A stretch of DNA of 64,000 bases from Marifrigoribacter sp965178585 (GCA_965178585.1 OZ238267.1:682001-746000), one strand, 5' to 3'; counted from the first letter of the stretch, positions 8,559 through 16,997 are shown. Notes: generated from the sequence alone by a model not told the origin. A program made the numbers and translations.

Positions 8559-9059
8559 TTAATAAATTGGATTTCCCTTAATTAACCATTTACTCCATTC
8601 TTTAGAAAAAGTATGAATATTATTTGTAGTATTTTGAGTTGAATCTATCACTTTATAATCTTTATTTTTCCATTCACAAATTCCTCCATAAAGGTTTTTA
8701 ACATTGCTGTATCCAGCTTTTATTAATTTATCAGCGATCACTTCGGAACGTATTCCTAATGTGCAATAAACTACAATGGGAGTGTTTTTATTTTTAACTA
8801 AATCTGTTATTGATTCTGTTGAAAAAGTATCAAAGCCAACTAATGAAGAAGATTCAATATGACTTACTTTATATTCATTTATTTCTCTGCTATCTAATAT
8901 TGTTACATTCTTATTAGATTGGTGCATTCTAAGCTCTGTTACTGATATATAAAGAACTTCATTTTTGTTGTATTTTTTTAATACATCATTTATAGTTTCT
9001 TGTGCATAAGACGAAAGTCCAAATAATATTAAAAAGATATATAAAAAGTTTGCCTTCAT
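8559..9059 (-). CDS. Secreted rhodanese-like domain protein
   Basis: The ATG at 9059 is preferred over an upstream in-frame start at 9092, which would overlap the end of arsS, because it begins a good signal peptide (MKANFLYIFLILFGLSSYAQ), giving 166 residues. The rhodanese fold follows: ILDSREINEYKVSHIESS and the active-site loop VVYCTLGIRSE with the catalytic Cys, then NLYGGICEWKN. Rhodaneses carry sulfur as a persulfide. In this cluster a sulfurtransferase could relate to thio-arsenosugars or to protection of thiols, which is speculative; its secretion points to a periplasmic role. It sits 11 bases from arsS and one base from the TIGR04282 gene. Confidence 0.88.
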   Translation of the reverse strand: MKANFLYIFLILFGLSSYAQETINDVLKKYNKNEVLYISVTELRMHQSNKNVTILDSREINEYKVSHIESSSLVGFDTFSTESITDLVKNKNTPIVVYCTLGIRSEVIADKLIKAGYSNVKNLYGGICEWKNKDYKVIDSTQNTTNNIHTFSKEWSKWLIKGNPIY

Positions 9060-9070
9060 ATAAATAATAA

Positions 9071-10126
9071 TTAAGCTACGGTTCCCTGGCAACTACTACC
9101 TGCTCCTGCAGTACAACCGTAACAGTGCTGAGAAATAATTATGTTTCTATTATTTAAAATTTCTTCATTGTACTCAGAAATATGTTTCACTTTACTAGCA
9201 ACTTTAAGTTTTAACATCTGATTAAAGTCACAGTCGTATAAATAACCATCCCATCCAACAGAAATTGTATTGGTACACATTACATTTTCTACTGCAATTG
9301 GATTGTAGGCTTCTACTAAGTTATACATATAGTCTTCATAATTATCTGAAGCAATTAAATAATCTAAAAATCTGGATACTGGTAAATTGGTAATGGTAAA
9401 TAAACCGTGAAAATGTATTCCGAAATCTTCTAGTAATGCGTGTTTAAAATCTCTTTCCATACTCATTTGATCTCCTGGTAAAAAAGCACCACTTGGATTG
9501 TATACTAAATCTAGTTTTAGATTGCTATCAGGCATTCCATAACCAATTGCATTGAGTTCTTGTAATGCTTTTATTGATTTATCGAAAACCCCATTTCCTC
9601 TTTGTTTGTCAGTTTTGCCTCGCGTCCAATGAGGCATAGAGCTAACGACATGAACTTTATGGTTTTTAAAAAACTCTGGTAAATCGTAATATTTTTTATT
9701 AGCTCTTATGATGGTTAAATTGCTTCGAACAATAAAATCTCTTATACCCGCTTTAGATGCTTCATCAACAAACCATCTAAAGTTTGGATTCATTTCGGGA
9801 GCACCACCAGTAAAATCAAGGGTTGTAGCATTTGTGTTTTTTATAACCTCTAAACATTGCTTCATCGTTTCCTTGGTCATAATTTCTTTACGATCAGGAC
9901 CCGCATCTACATGGCAATGCTCACATACTTGATTGCACATATATCCCAGATTTATTTGAAGTACTTCTATCTTTTTTGGGCGCAATGGAAACTGCCCCGT
10001 TTCTTCTATCTTTTTTGCAAAAGTGGGAAGCTCCTTGTCTCCAAATATTCCATTAGAAAGAATTTCTAACTGTCTTTGAGCATTCGCTAATTCTTTATTT
10101 TGTTTTTTAAGAGATTTGGTTTGCAT
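9071..10126 (-). CDS. arsS: Arsenosugar biosynthesis radical SAM protein ArsS
   Basis: A 351-residue radical SAM enzyme. The cluster-binding motif is C64-x3-C68-x2-C71 (YMCNQVCEHCHVDAG), followed by LDFTGGAPEMNP for SAM binding. The C-terminal half has the DUF3641 region (CTNTISVGWDGYLYDCDFNQM) and the terminal Cys-rich signature HCYGCTAGAGSSCQG. This matches the TIGR04167 family, some members of which carry selenocysteine in the tail; here only cysteine codons are present. Cyanobacterial ArsS, together with ArsM, is known to make 5'-deoxy-5'-dimethylarsinoyl-adenosine. It is the second gene of the operon, after the peroxidase-like gene. Confidence 0.93.
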   Translation of the reverse strand: MQTKSLKKQNKELANAQRQLEILSNGIFGDKELPTFAKKIEETGQFPLRPKKIEVLQINLGYMCNQVCEHCHVDAGPDRKEIMTKETMKQCLEVIKNTNATTLDFTGGAPEMNPNFRWFVDEASKAGIRDFIVRSNLTIIRANKKYYDLPEFFKNHKVHVVSSMPHWTRGKTDKQRGNGVFDKSIKALQELNAIGYGMPDSNLKLDLVYNPSGAFLPGDQMSMERDFKHALLEDFGIHFHGLFTITNLPVSRFLDYLIASDNYEDYMYNLVEAYNPIAVENVMCTNTISVGWDGYLYDCDFNQMLKLKVASKVKHISEYNEEILNNRNIIISQHCYGCTAGAGSSCQGTVA

Positions 10127-10200
10127 AAGTTATTTATAGTTGCTCAATGCTGAATTTAATAAATTAATGAATCGTTTATGTCGAAGATTATGAACTATTC

Positions 10201-10539
10201 TTACATGCTTAATTTATCATATTTGTTCATCATTTGAACACCATGAACTAAGGTAGCTCCACTTTCAATTGCAGCCCCAACATGAACAGCTTCCATCATT
10301 TCTTCCTTTGTAATTCCTTTTTGCAAACCATCTTTAGTATAGGCATCAATACAGTAGGGGCATTTTACAACGTGGGAAACTGCTAAAGCTATTAATGATT
10401 TTTCTCTAGCTGATAGAGCCCCTTCTTCAAAAACTTTCCCATAATAATCAAAAAATTTTGTTCCTAATTCTTCACTCCATTCAGTTATTTTTCCAAATTT
10501 TCTAAGATCTTTTGGGTCGTAATAAGTGTTATCTGCCAT
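10201..10539 (-). CDS. Arsenosugar-associated peroxidase-like protein (AhpD/CMD fold)
   Basis: A 112-residue carboxymuconolactone-decarboxylase/AhpD-like protein with the redox motif KCPYCIDAYTKDG containing C60 and C63 and the nearby His of VSHVVKC. Such small alpha-helical proteins act as thiol peroxidase partners. Its position as first gene of the minus-strand arsenosugar cluster, 75 bases before arsS, matches the arsenosugar biosynthesis-associated peroxidase-like family. A plausible role is to handle oxidised arsenic or peroxide side products of the radical reaction, but no direct evidence exists in the sequence. The operon promoter should lie in 10540-10630, where I see only an imperfect -7 element (TATATTTA on the minus strand). 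Confidence 0.88.
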   Translation of the reverse strand: MADNTYYDPKDLRKFGKITEWSEELGTKFFDYYGKVFEEGALSAREKSLIALAVSHVVKCPYCIDAYTKDGLQKGITKEEMMEAVHVGAAIESGATLVHGVQMMNKYDKLSM

Positions 10540-10630
10540 AATAGTTGATTATAAAAAAACAATTTTGTAAATATAGTTAAGATGTCTCTTTTAATTTGAA
10601 AAGCTTTCAAAATTTAACAAGAGCTTAGTG

Positions 10631-11380
10631 TTAATTGAAAGAATATAATATTCCCATTGTTAATTGATATTGAGAATTTAGGATGTCTTCAGCAGGATCA
10701 GTATCGTAAGTGAATAAATAGGTGACTTTAAATATGAAGTTTTTGAATGCTTTAATTCCCAAAACAGATTCACTTGAAATTCTGTAATCACTAAATTTAC
10801 TCAATAGCGGTTGGTAATAGGTAGTGCTTATAAAACTAAAAATATTATTGGGGTATAAGGAACAAGAAAAGTATGCGCTACCTCTTATGTCTTCTGAAGG
10901 TTCGCTGCCATCTGTAAGTTTTTCATGTTCATACATTACTAAGGTTCCTAAGTAAAATTTATAGTTTTCAAGGTTAGATAGTTTAAACCTTGGTCCTAAC
11001 CCAACTAAGTATCGGGAGTCTATTTTCGAAATTTTATTGTATTGCCCTTGAATGAAAGATTCTAAAACTATTCTCGGTTTCCATTTATAATTATACCTTA
11101 AATGAGTAATTCCATTATTTGAAAAATCTTCTCCTTCAATTTTCACAAAACGTAATTGGTTTTTAAAAAGAAATAAGTGTTTTGTTAATTTATATTGGAC
11201 GTGAATATCATTAGAAATAATAAAAAAATCATTGACACTTCTAGTTAAATTAAAATCTAAAGCTATTGATCCAGACCATCCAACAGTATCGGTTACTTTT
11301 CTTAATGATTCTACATTTAATATTTGAGAATAAGATGAGATGGAAAACAATATAATAAAGAATAGAGCAAAAAATTTCAT
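10631..11380 (-). CDS. DUF481-like outer membrane beta-barrel protein
   Basis: A 249-residue protein with a signal peptide (MKFFALFFIILFSISSYSQ) followed by repeated amphipathic strands, for example FIISNDIHVQYKLTKHLFLF and GLGPRFKL, ending in LTMGILYSFN with the C-terminal aromatic residue favoured by barrel assembly. The pattern resembles DUF481 (YdiY-type) outer-membrane proteins. It stands alone: 91 bases downstream of the start of the peroxidase-like gene on the same strand, and divergent from the antiporter. Function unknown; it is not obviously part of the arsenosugar cluster although it is transcribed toward it. Confidence 0.7.
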   Translation of the reverse strand: MKFFALFFIILFSISSYSQILNVESLRKVTDTVGWSGSIALDFNLTRSVNDFFIISNDIHVQYKLTKHLFLFKNQLRFVKIEGEDFSNNGITHLRYNYKWKPRIVLESFIQGQYNKISKIDSRYLVGLGPRFKLSNLENYKFYLGTLVMYEHEKLTDGSEPSEDIRGSAYFSCSLYPNNIFSFISTTYYQPLLSKFSDYRISSESVLGIKAFKNFIFKVTYLFTYDTDPAEDILNSQYQLTMGILYSFN

Positions 11381-11477
11381 TATAGTAATCTTGGTTAGTT
11401 TGGTAAATTTATTAAAAACAATAAAATTAATTCTATAAATTATACTTTAAGTTATCTTAGCATTTCAATTAAAAAGA

Positions 11478-12719
11478 ATGGATTATTTTATAATTATTAC
11501 AGAGTTAGTTGTTTTAGCTTCAATTTTCGGATACATCAATGTTCGTTTTATAAAACTGCCAACAACTATTGGTTTAATGCTGATAACAATCTTATTTACC
11601 TTGGGAGTTTTTGCATTAAGCTTTTTTGATGCGACCCTATTAAATGCTGAAAAATACATAATAACTCACGTTGATTTTAAAACAGTCTTACTGGATATTA
11701 TGTTGAGTTTTTTACTTTTTGCTGGAGCTTTGCACACTAATTTTGAACAATTAAAAATTCAACGATGGCCTGTAATAGTCTTTGCTACCTTAGGGACATT
11801 GGTTTCTACTTTTTTAGTGGGAATTGGAACGTATTATGCTTTACAACTCATTGGTTTTGATATTAATTTTATTTATTGTTTGTTATTTGGGGCTTTAATT
11901 TCTCCAACAGACCCAATTGCAGTATTGGGAATTTTAAAAAAGGCGGGAGTACCTAAAAAATTGGAATCTAAAATTGTTGGAGAATCATTATTTAACGATG
12001 GAGTAGGAGTTGTAATCTTTTTAACTGTTTTTAAAATTGCTGATAAAGGACAAGGAGAAATAAACCCAATTGAAATCCTTGAATTGTTTGGAGTGGAAGT
12101 TATAGGAGGAATTGTATTTGGATTGCTCTTAGGTTGGATAACATATAAATTAATGAAATCTATAGATGATTATGATATAGAAGTAATCATCACTCTTGCG
12201 ACTGTTATGGCAGGAACTGTTATTGCTCATAAATTACATATTTCCGCGCCTTTAGCTATGGTTACTGCTGGATTAATCGTTGGAAATGATACGGTGCGAA
12301 ATACAGCCATGTCTAAGGTTACCGAAAATTATGTAGATAAGTTCTGGGAATTAATAGATATCCTTTTAAACACTATATTATTTGTTTTAATAGGAATGGA
12401 AATTTTAGTACTTAGTTTTGAAACTAATTATTTGATAGCTGGGCTAATTGCAGTTCCAGTTGTATTAATATGTAGATATTTATCTTTAATTGTGCCCGTT
12501 AAATTGTTTGAAAAAAAATTAGATTTTGTGCCAAGAACAGGGTTGATTATGACTTGGGGTGGTCTAAGAGGAGGGATTTCAATTGCTTTAGCGTTAGGAT
12601 TAACAGACACCATGCATCGCGAATTATTCTTAGTAGTTACTTATGTGGTTGTGGTCTTTTCTATAATTTTTCAAGGTTTGACTATAGGGAAATTGGTTAA
12701 AAAATTAAATGTTGATTAA
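11478..12719 (+). CDS. Na+/H+ antiporter, CPA1/NhaP type
   Basis: A 413-residue polytopic inner-membrane protein with about 12 hydrophobic segments. The ion-binding signatures of CPA1 exchangers are present: ALISPTDPIAVLGILKK (about 140-156) and the Asn-Asp pair in VGESLFNDGVGVV (about 168-180), plus the conserved C-terminal WGGLRGGISIALAL (about 361-374). It exchanges Na+ (or K+) for protons in pH and salt homeostasis, fitting a marine lifestyle. No cytosolic TrkA-like regulatory domain follows. Its stop codon is immediately followed, in the same frame, by the TTG start of the pseudouridine synthase. Confidence 0.9.
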   Translation: MDYFIIITELVVLASIFGYINVRFIKLPTTIGLMLITILFTLGVFALSFFDATLLNAEKYIITHVDFKTVLLDIMLSFLLFAGALHTNFEQLKIQRWPVIVFATLGTLVSTFLVGIGTYYALQLIGFDINFIYCLLFGALISPTDPIAVLGILKKAGVPKKLESKIVGESLFNDGVGVVIFLTVFKIADKGQGEINPIEILELFGVEVIGGIVFGLLLGWITYKLMKSIDDYDIEVIITLATVMAGTVIAHKLHISAPLAMVTAGLIVGNDTVRNTAMSKVTENYVDKFWELIDILLNTILFVLIGMEILVLSFETNYLIAGLIAVPVVLICRYLSLIVPVKLFEKKLDFVPRTGLIMTWGGLRGGISIALALGLTDTMHRELFLVVTYVVVVFSIIFQGLTIGKLVKKLNVD

Positions 12720-13307
12720 TTGCTAGAGGTAAAAAAAAATCATCATTATATTCTTCATAAACCCTATGGTTATTTAAGTCAGTTTATAGTAAACGGAAAA
12801 AAGAAAAAGCGCCATAAATTATTAGGAGAGTTATACGATTTTCCTGAAGGAACTATGGCAATTGGTAGATTGGATAGAGATTCTGAAGGCTTATTGTTAT
12901 TAACTACCGATGGAAAAGTGAGTTATGAGGTGTTGAGTAATAAATTTGAAAAAGAATATTATGTCCAGGTAGATGGAGTCATAACTGAAGAAGCAATTGA
13001 ACAATTGAAAAAAGGAGTTGAAATAGGTTTTGAAGGTGAAAAATACCTTACAAAATCTTGTCAAGCAACTTTAATTAATGCTCCAACAAATTTACCAATT
13101 GAAAACAGATATATTAGAGATGAAAGACACGGACCTTTAAGTTGGGCTTCTATTACTCTTACAGAAGGAAAATTTAGGCAAGTTCGTAAAATGACTGCAG
13201 CTGTTGGTTTCCCAACTTTGCGTTTAATTCGAGTACGTATTGGAGATATTCAATTAGAAAATCCTAAAGGAGAAGTTATTGAAGTTAATCAGTTCTATTT
13301 GTATTAA
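12720..13307 (+). CDS. RluE-like 23S rRNA pseudouridine synthase
   Basis: A 195-residue enzyme lacking an S4 domain, as in RluE. Conserved blocks are HHYILHKPYGYLSQF (about 7-21), GRLDRDSEGLLLLT (about 49-62) with the catalytic Asp, EKEYYVQVDG, and EGKFRQVRKMTAAVGFPTLRLIR (beginning near 149). The N-terminal block is essential to the fold, and the only plausible start that includes it is TTG at 12720, directly after the TAA of the antiporter gene in the same frame. Translation therefore probably depends on termination-reinitiation from the upstream gene. The modified base is probably U2457 (E. coli numbering), by family resemblance only. Confidence 0.88.
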   Translation: MLEVKKNHHYILHKPYGYLSQFIVNGKKKKRHKLLGELYDFPEGTMAIGRLDRDSEGLLLLTTDGKVSYEVLSNKFEKEYYVQVDGVITEEAIEQLKKGVEIGFEGEKYLTKSCQATLINAPTNLPIENRYIRDERHGPLSWASITLTEGKFRQVRKMTAAVGFPTLRLIRVRIGDIQLENPKGEVIEVNQFYLY

Positions 13308-13353
13308 CTACCCCTAAATACACATTTTTAACGAAACATTAAGGGAGTTTTTT
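13306..13353 (+). terminator. Probable intrinsic terminator after the pseudouridine synthase
   Basis: Starting in the stop codon, AACTACCCCTAA can pair imperfectly with TTAAGGGAGTT, followed by TTTTTT. The stem has a bulge and a mismatch and a loop of about 20 bases, so it is a moderate candidate. It separates the antiporter operon from the M61 peptidase gene. Confidence 0.4.
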
Positions 13354-13403
13354 GTAACACAATCGGATATTGTAAGTCTTAAAATTAGATATAAAACATA
13401 ACT

Positions 13404-15311
13404 ATGAAAATAATAATTACTTCAATAATTGCAATTTTTATCATTGGAATTAATGGTTTTTCACAAATTAATGATGATCCATCAAAGTCAACAAAAATTG
13501 AAGCTGTAGAATCTGAAATTGGGACTATAGAAATATCGATGGATTTAACTCAAGTCATAGATGATAAAGTGCCTATTGTTATTAATCCAGATGGATTTAA
13601 AAAAGACACGGTTATTTATAGAATGCCTAAAGTGATTCCGGGTACCTATGCGATTAGTGATTTTGGAAATTTTATTGAAGATTTTAAAGCCTATAATTAT
13701 AAGGGCGAAGAAATGGAAGTTTCTCATACCGATGAAAATTCGTGGCTAATACCAAAAGCAACAGAGTTAGATAAATTAACCTATTTGGTAAATGATACGT
13801 ATGATGTTGAAAACTCAGGAGATATTGTAACACCATTTTCACCTTCAGGAACCAATATTTCAGAAGATAATTTTGTTTTAAATTTCCCTGGATTTATAGG
13901 GTATTTTGAAACTTTTGAGCACAATCAATATAAGGTAAATATTACTTCTCTGTCTTCATTTAAAAAATCATCTGCTTTGCAGCAAATCGGTGAAGAATAC
14001 AGTAAGGATAGTTTAAAAGTAACTCATAATTATTATGCTCCAAGGTATTTTGATGTTCAAGATAATCCTGTAATGTATGGAGATTTTGATGTTGAAGAGT
14101 TTCAAGTAGGAGACATAAAAGTTGTTTTAAGTGTTTATTCTCCAAATAAAGTGCAGTCTGCATTAGATTTAAAAGAAACCATCTATGAAATGATGGCTGC
14201 TCAAAAAACTTATTTAGGTGATATTAACACAACTTCACGTTACGATATATTCTTGTATTTATCAGAAATGGATGAAACTTCTCCACAGGGATTTGGAGCT
14301 CTAGAGCACCATACATCAACGGTGGTTGTCATGCCAGAAAGTATGCCAATTGAAGCTTTAGAAAGTGGAATGATTGATATCGTATCTCATGAGTTTTTTC
14401 ATATTGTGACTCCATTAAGTATCCATTCTGAAGATGTTCATTATTTTAATTATTACGAACCTACATTTTCAAAGCATTTATGGATGTATGAAGGAGTTAC
14501 TGAGTATTTTGCAACCTTATTTCAGATAGATCAAGGTTTGGTTACTGAAGAAGAGTTTTTTACTAAGATAATGTCTAAAATTCAATCCGCATCAGATTTG
14601 GATGATACGATGAGTTTTACCGAAATGAGTGAAAATGTTTTGGTTAGCCCTTATTCAGATAACTATTTTAATGTCTATCAAAAAGGAGCTCTTATTGGAA
14701 TGTGTTTGGATATTATTTTAAGGGAAGAAAGTAATGGTCAACGAGGCATCTTATCTCTTATGAAAGAGTTGTCATTAAAATTTGGTAAAAATCAACCTTT
14801 TGAAGATGATTTGCTTTTTGATGAAATTGTAAAAATGACCTATCCATCTATTGGTGAGTTTTTTGAAACACACGTTATAGGAACAACCCCTATAGATTAT
14901 AGTGTTTATTTTGACAAAGTGGGACTTGAATTCACTGAAAGTTTAGTAGAGACTAATTATATACAAAACAATGGTGTGTTAATTTTTGAACCTAATAGAA
15001 CTGGAACCATAAACTTTACAGATTTAGTAGAGGATAATAGTTTCTGGAATGAGCAAGGGGTATTATCTGGAGATGTTATTGCTGAAATTAATGGGACAAT
15101 AGTTACCATGCAAAACGCCCAACAAGTATTTACTGAAGTTTATATGTGGGTTCCAGGATCTGAAGTAGAAGTGAAGTTATTAAGAGGAGAAGAAGAAATT
15201 ATCGTAAAAACTACATTAACTCAATCGTATACAAATGGGAAAGGGCTTAAAACAAAAGAGGAAGCAACCAAAGAGCAATTAGAACTTAAAAATGCTTGGT
15301 TAAAAGGTTAA
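13404..15311 (+). CDS. Secreted M61-family (glycyl aminopeptidase-like) metallopeptidase with PDZ domain
   Basis: A 635-residue protein with a signal peptide (MKIIITSIIAIFIIGINGFSQ). The M61 fold is indicated by the zinc motif H329-E330-F-F-H333 (DIVSHEFFHIVTPL), with the third ligand Glu in MYEGVTEYFATLF about 30 residues downstream. An N-terminal beta domain precedes it, and a PDZ-like segment (GVLSGDVIAEINGTIV, about 549-564) sits near the C-terminus. Family members cleave peptides with N-terminal Gly or Ala; the true substrate here is unknown. The gene is monocistronic, convergent with the PepSY gene. The protein is probably periplasmic; no T9SS tail is visible. Confidence 0.87.
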   Translation: MKIIITSIIAIFIIGINGFSQINDDPSKSTKIEAVESEIGTIEISMDLTQVIDDKVPIVINPDGFKKDTVIYRMPKVIPGTYAISDFGNFIEDFKAYNYKGEEMEVSHTDENSWLIPKATELDKLTYLVNDTYDVENSGDIVTPFSPSGTNISEDNFVLNFPGFIGYFETFEHNQYKVNITSLSSFKKSSALQQIGEEYSKDSLKVTHNYYAPRYFDVQDNPVMYGDFDVEEFQVGDIKVVLSVYSPNKVQSALDLKETIYEMMAAQKTYLGDINTTSRYDIFLYLSEMDETSPQGFGALEHHTSTVVVMPESMPIEALESGMIDIVSHEFFHIVTPLSIHSEDVHYFNYYEPTFSKHLWMYEGVTEYFATLFQIDQGLVTEEEFFTKIMSKIQSASDLDDTMSFTEMSENVLVSPYSDNYFNVYQKGALIGMCLDIILREESNGQRGILSLMKELSLKFGKNQPFEDDLLFDEIVKMTYPSIGEFFETHVIGTTPIDYSVYFDKVGLEFTESLVETNYIQNNGVLIFEPNRTGTINFTDLVEDNSFWNEQGVLSGDVIAEINGTIVTMQNAQQVFTEVYMWVPGSEVEVKLLRGEEEIIVKTTLTQSYTNGKGLKTKEEATKEQLELKNAWLKG

Positions 15312-15361
15312 TGTTATTTGTTAAATTGTTAAACTGCTTTAAACTAAAGGTATAGAGTAGT

Positions 15362-15925
15362 TTACATGTAATAGATTAAAAAAAGTATGGGTATGATTAT
15401 TCCCAAAAGCATATAAACTCCGCCTCGTCCAATGATGCCTTTTTTTCCTTTTGTGATGAAAAAAGAAGTTATCACAAACAAAATGAGTGCTCCAGCAAAT
15501 ATATCTGAAAACCAAGTCCAAATTCTGTTTGGATTGTAATGCAAATAATTTGTTTCAAATATGAGAGCGCGTTTTTTTAAATATTCAGCAAATCCATTTC
15601 CAGAATTTGTATTTACAATTATGGAAGAACCACCTTTCAGGAAAATTTTTATATTATTTGTATCAGGATAGTAATGACTCTTATAATTATTTCTATGGTT
15701 AACTACATCTAGTAATTTTAAAACATCCTTTTTTGTAGTAGTGTTTTTTTCTAAATTTAATTCAGTTTTAAAGCGAATTGTTTCAACTGAATAATTAGGA
15801 TTCCAATCACTCATATGATTTAAAGCAATACCAGAAATAGCATAAATTAGTGTTGTTCCAATAAAAAAGAAGCCAAAGTCTCTATGAAGTATTCTACTCC
15901 ATTTCCGTACTGTTTTCATTGCCAT
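15362..15925 (-). CDS. PepSY-associated transmembrane protein
   Basis: A 187-residue protein with an N-terminal membrane segment containing RKWSRILHRDFGFFFIG (about 6-22), a periplasmic PepSY-like part (about 45-125), and two C-terminal membrane segments (IFAGALILFVITSFF and GGVYMLLGIIIPILF). The HRD motif at the first helix is typical of PepSY_TM proteins, some of which act as ferric-siderophore or other metal reductase components. It is separated by six bases from the upstream lipoprotein gene, so the two are one unit. Function in metal handling is inference from the family. Confidence 0.8.
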   Translation of the reverse strand: MAMKTVRKWSRILHRDFGFFFIGTTLIYAISGIALNHMSDWNPNYSVETIRFKTELNLEKNTTTKKDVLKLLDVVNHRNNYKSHYYPDTNNIKIFLKGGSSIIVNTNSGNGFAEYLKKRALIFETNYLHYNPNRIWTWFSDIFAGALILFVITSFFITKGKKGIIGRGGVYMLLGIIIPILFLIYYM

Positions 15926-15931
15926 ATTAAC

Positions 15932-16438
15932 CTATTCTATTTTTGAATGGTTTACATGTTTTAACGAATAATTTGAAATATAAGCTTTATTTTCAGCTTT
16001 CATTTCATCTCTATATTGTTGAATGTGATTTTGTTGCTCTTTAAATTGTTCTTCACTTGTTTTTCCTTCAGAATGACTTTTAATAAAATCTTCTTCCATT
16101 TGTAAACAAGTAGATTCATCTATTCTTTCTTCAACTACAACACCTGTTAGTATAATTTCACTTCCTTTTAAAGCTTCATCAAAACGTTCTTCAGATGTCA
16201 CATGAACATCACCTTCATCGGTAACCATTAATATTTTTTTACCACCATGTTTACAAACGTGATCTACAATACCGTTAATTTGAATTTCTTTGTTAACGTA
16301 TTCACCAGCTTTTGCATCAAATTCACCAATAGCTAAAGTTGGAATTTCTATGACTTTTACTTCTTCCACTTTTTTAGTTTCTGTTTTACAAGAAATTAAT
16401 GAGATAGTTAGGGCTAAGAGGAATACAATTTTTTTCAT
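15932..16438 (-). CDS. Putative lipoprotein with OB-like domain
   Basis: A 168-residue protein with a lipoprotein signal (MKKIVFLLALTISLISC, lipobox LISC). The central part EIQINGIVDHVCKHGGKKILM followed by VHVTSEERF and SEIILTGVVVEER (only these short pieces quoted in order) has the five-strand pattern of OB-fold/tRNA_anti-like domains. The His, Cys and His in DHVCKHG and a later Cys (STCLQ) could bind a metal. The C-terminal 50 residues are helical and charged. It is the first gene of a two-gene unit with the PepSY membrane protein. I do not recognise a named family. Confidence 0.72.
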   Translation of the reverse strand: MKKIVFLLALTISLISCKTETKKVEEVKVIEIPTLAIGEFDAKAGEYVNKEIQINGIVDHVCKHGGKKILMVTDEGDVHVTSEERFDEALKGSEIILTGVVVEERIDESTCLQMEEDFIKSHSEGKTSEEQFKEQQNHIQQYRDEMKAENKAYISNYSLKHVNHSKIE

Positions 16439-16656
16439 TTTGATATTTTTAAAAGTTTATAAAAATGTAGCATCTAAATTACAATAGATTCAAACGAAAG
16501 AAAATGATAAAAATCAGTATTAAAATTATTTATTTTAACCAATTAGTATAGTCTTTACGATAAATCTAGCTTATTTATAGTTATTTGAAATAAACTATAT
16601 TATACTTGATTTTAATAGATGGGTTGTTGTTTTGAGCTGAAAACTGAAGTTTTTAC

Positions 16657-16715
16657 AATCTACTGTAAAAGTTTAAGATGCTTAAAACATTTAATGATTT
16701 AATTACAGTAAGATT
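16657..16715. repeat. Imperfect inverted repeat in the intergenic region before tRNA-Phe
   Basis: AATCTACTGTAA (16657-16668) is mirrored by TTACAGTAAGATT (16703-16715) with one extra base, enclosing a 34-base loop. The rest of 16439-16740 shows no gene, only AT-rich sequence. It could be a remnant of a small palindromic element or a regulatory stem; the similar TTTACTG/CAGTAAA ends of the element at 59318-59479 may be coincidence. Confidence 0.4.
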
Positions 16716-16740
16716 ACTCTAAATTGCTTACACCGTAAAT

Positions 16741-16771
16741 AAAAAAACCCTTAGTAAAACTAAGGGTTTTT
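16741..16771 (-). terminator. Intrinsic terminator of tRNA-Phe
   Basis: AAAACCCTTAG pairs perfectly with CTAAGGGTTTT across a five-base loop, and the minus strand ends in a T-run (the A-run at 16741-16747). It lies just downstream of the tRNA gene on the minus strand. Confidence 0.85.
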
Positions 16772-16775
16772 AAGG

Positions 16776-16848
16776 TGGTGCCTCCAAGAATCGAACTAGG
16801 GACACATGGATTTTCAGTCCATTGCTCTACCAACTGAGCTAAGGCACC
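16776..16848 (-). tRNA. tRNA-Phe (anticodon GAA)
   Basis: On the minus strand the gene reads GGTGCCTTAGCTCAG at the 5' end, has the D-loop TTGGTAGAGC, the anticodon stem-loop GGACTGAAAATCC with anticodon GAA, the T-loop GTTCGATTC, and the closing acceptor strand AGGCACC plus discriminator A. All four arms pair. The 3' CCA is not encoded (CCT follows). The total is 73 bases. It stands alone in a 559-base gap between the lipoprotein gene and coaX. Confidence 0.96.
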
Positions 16849-16997
16849 TGCTTTTAAGCGATGGCAAATATAAACCTATTTTGTAATGTTCAAAACAAAA
16901 ATCAATAAAAAAATTAAATCATTTGTGAATGTTTTAATAATCAGTTAACAAGATAGTATTTATTTCATTTGTATTTTTACCAGCAGATAACTATTCT

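Noticed and set aside
9071..9140. Possible selenocysteine in the ArsS tail
   Set aside because: Some family members have it, but here all positions in the tail are ordinary cysteine codons and there is no in-frame TGA before the TAA stop.
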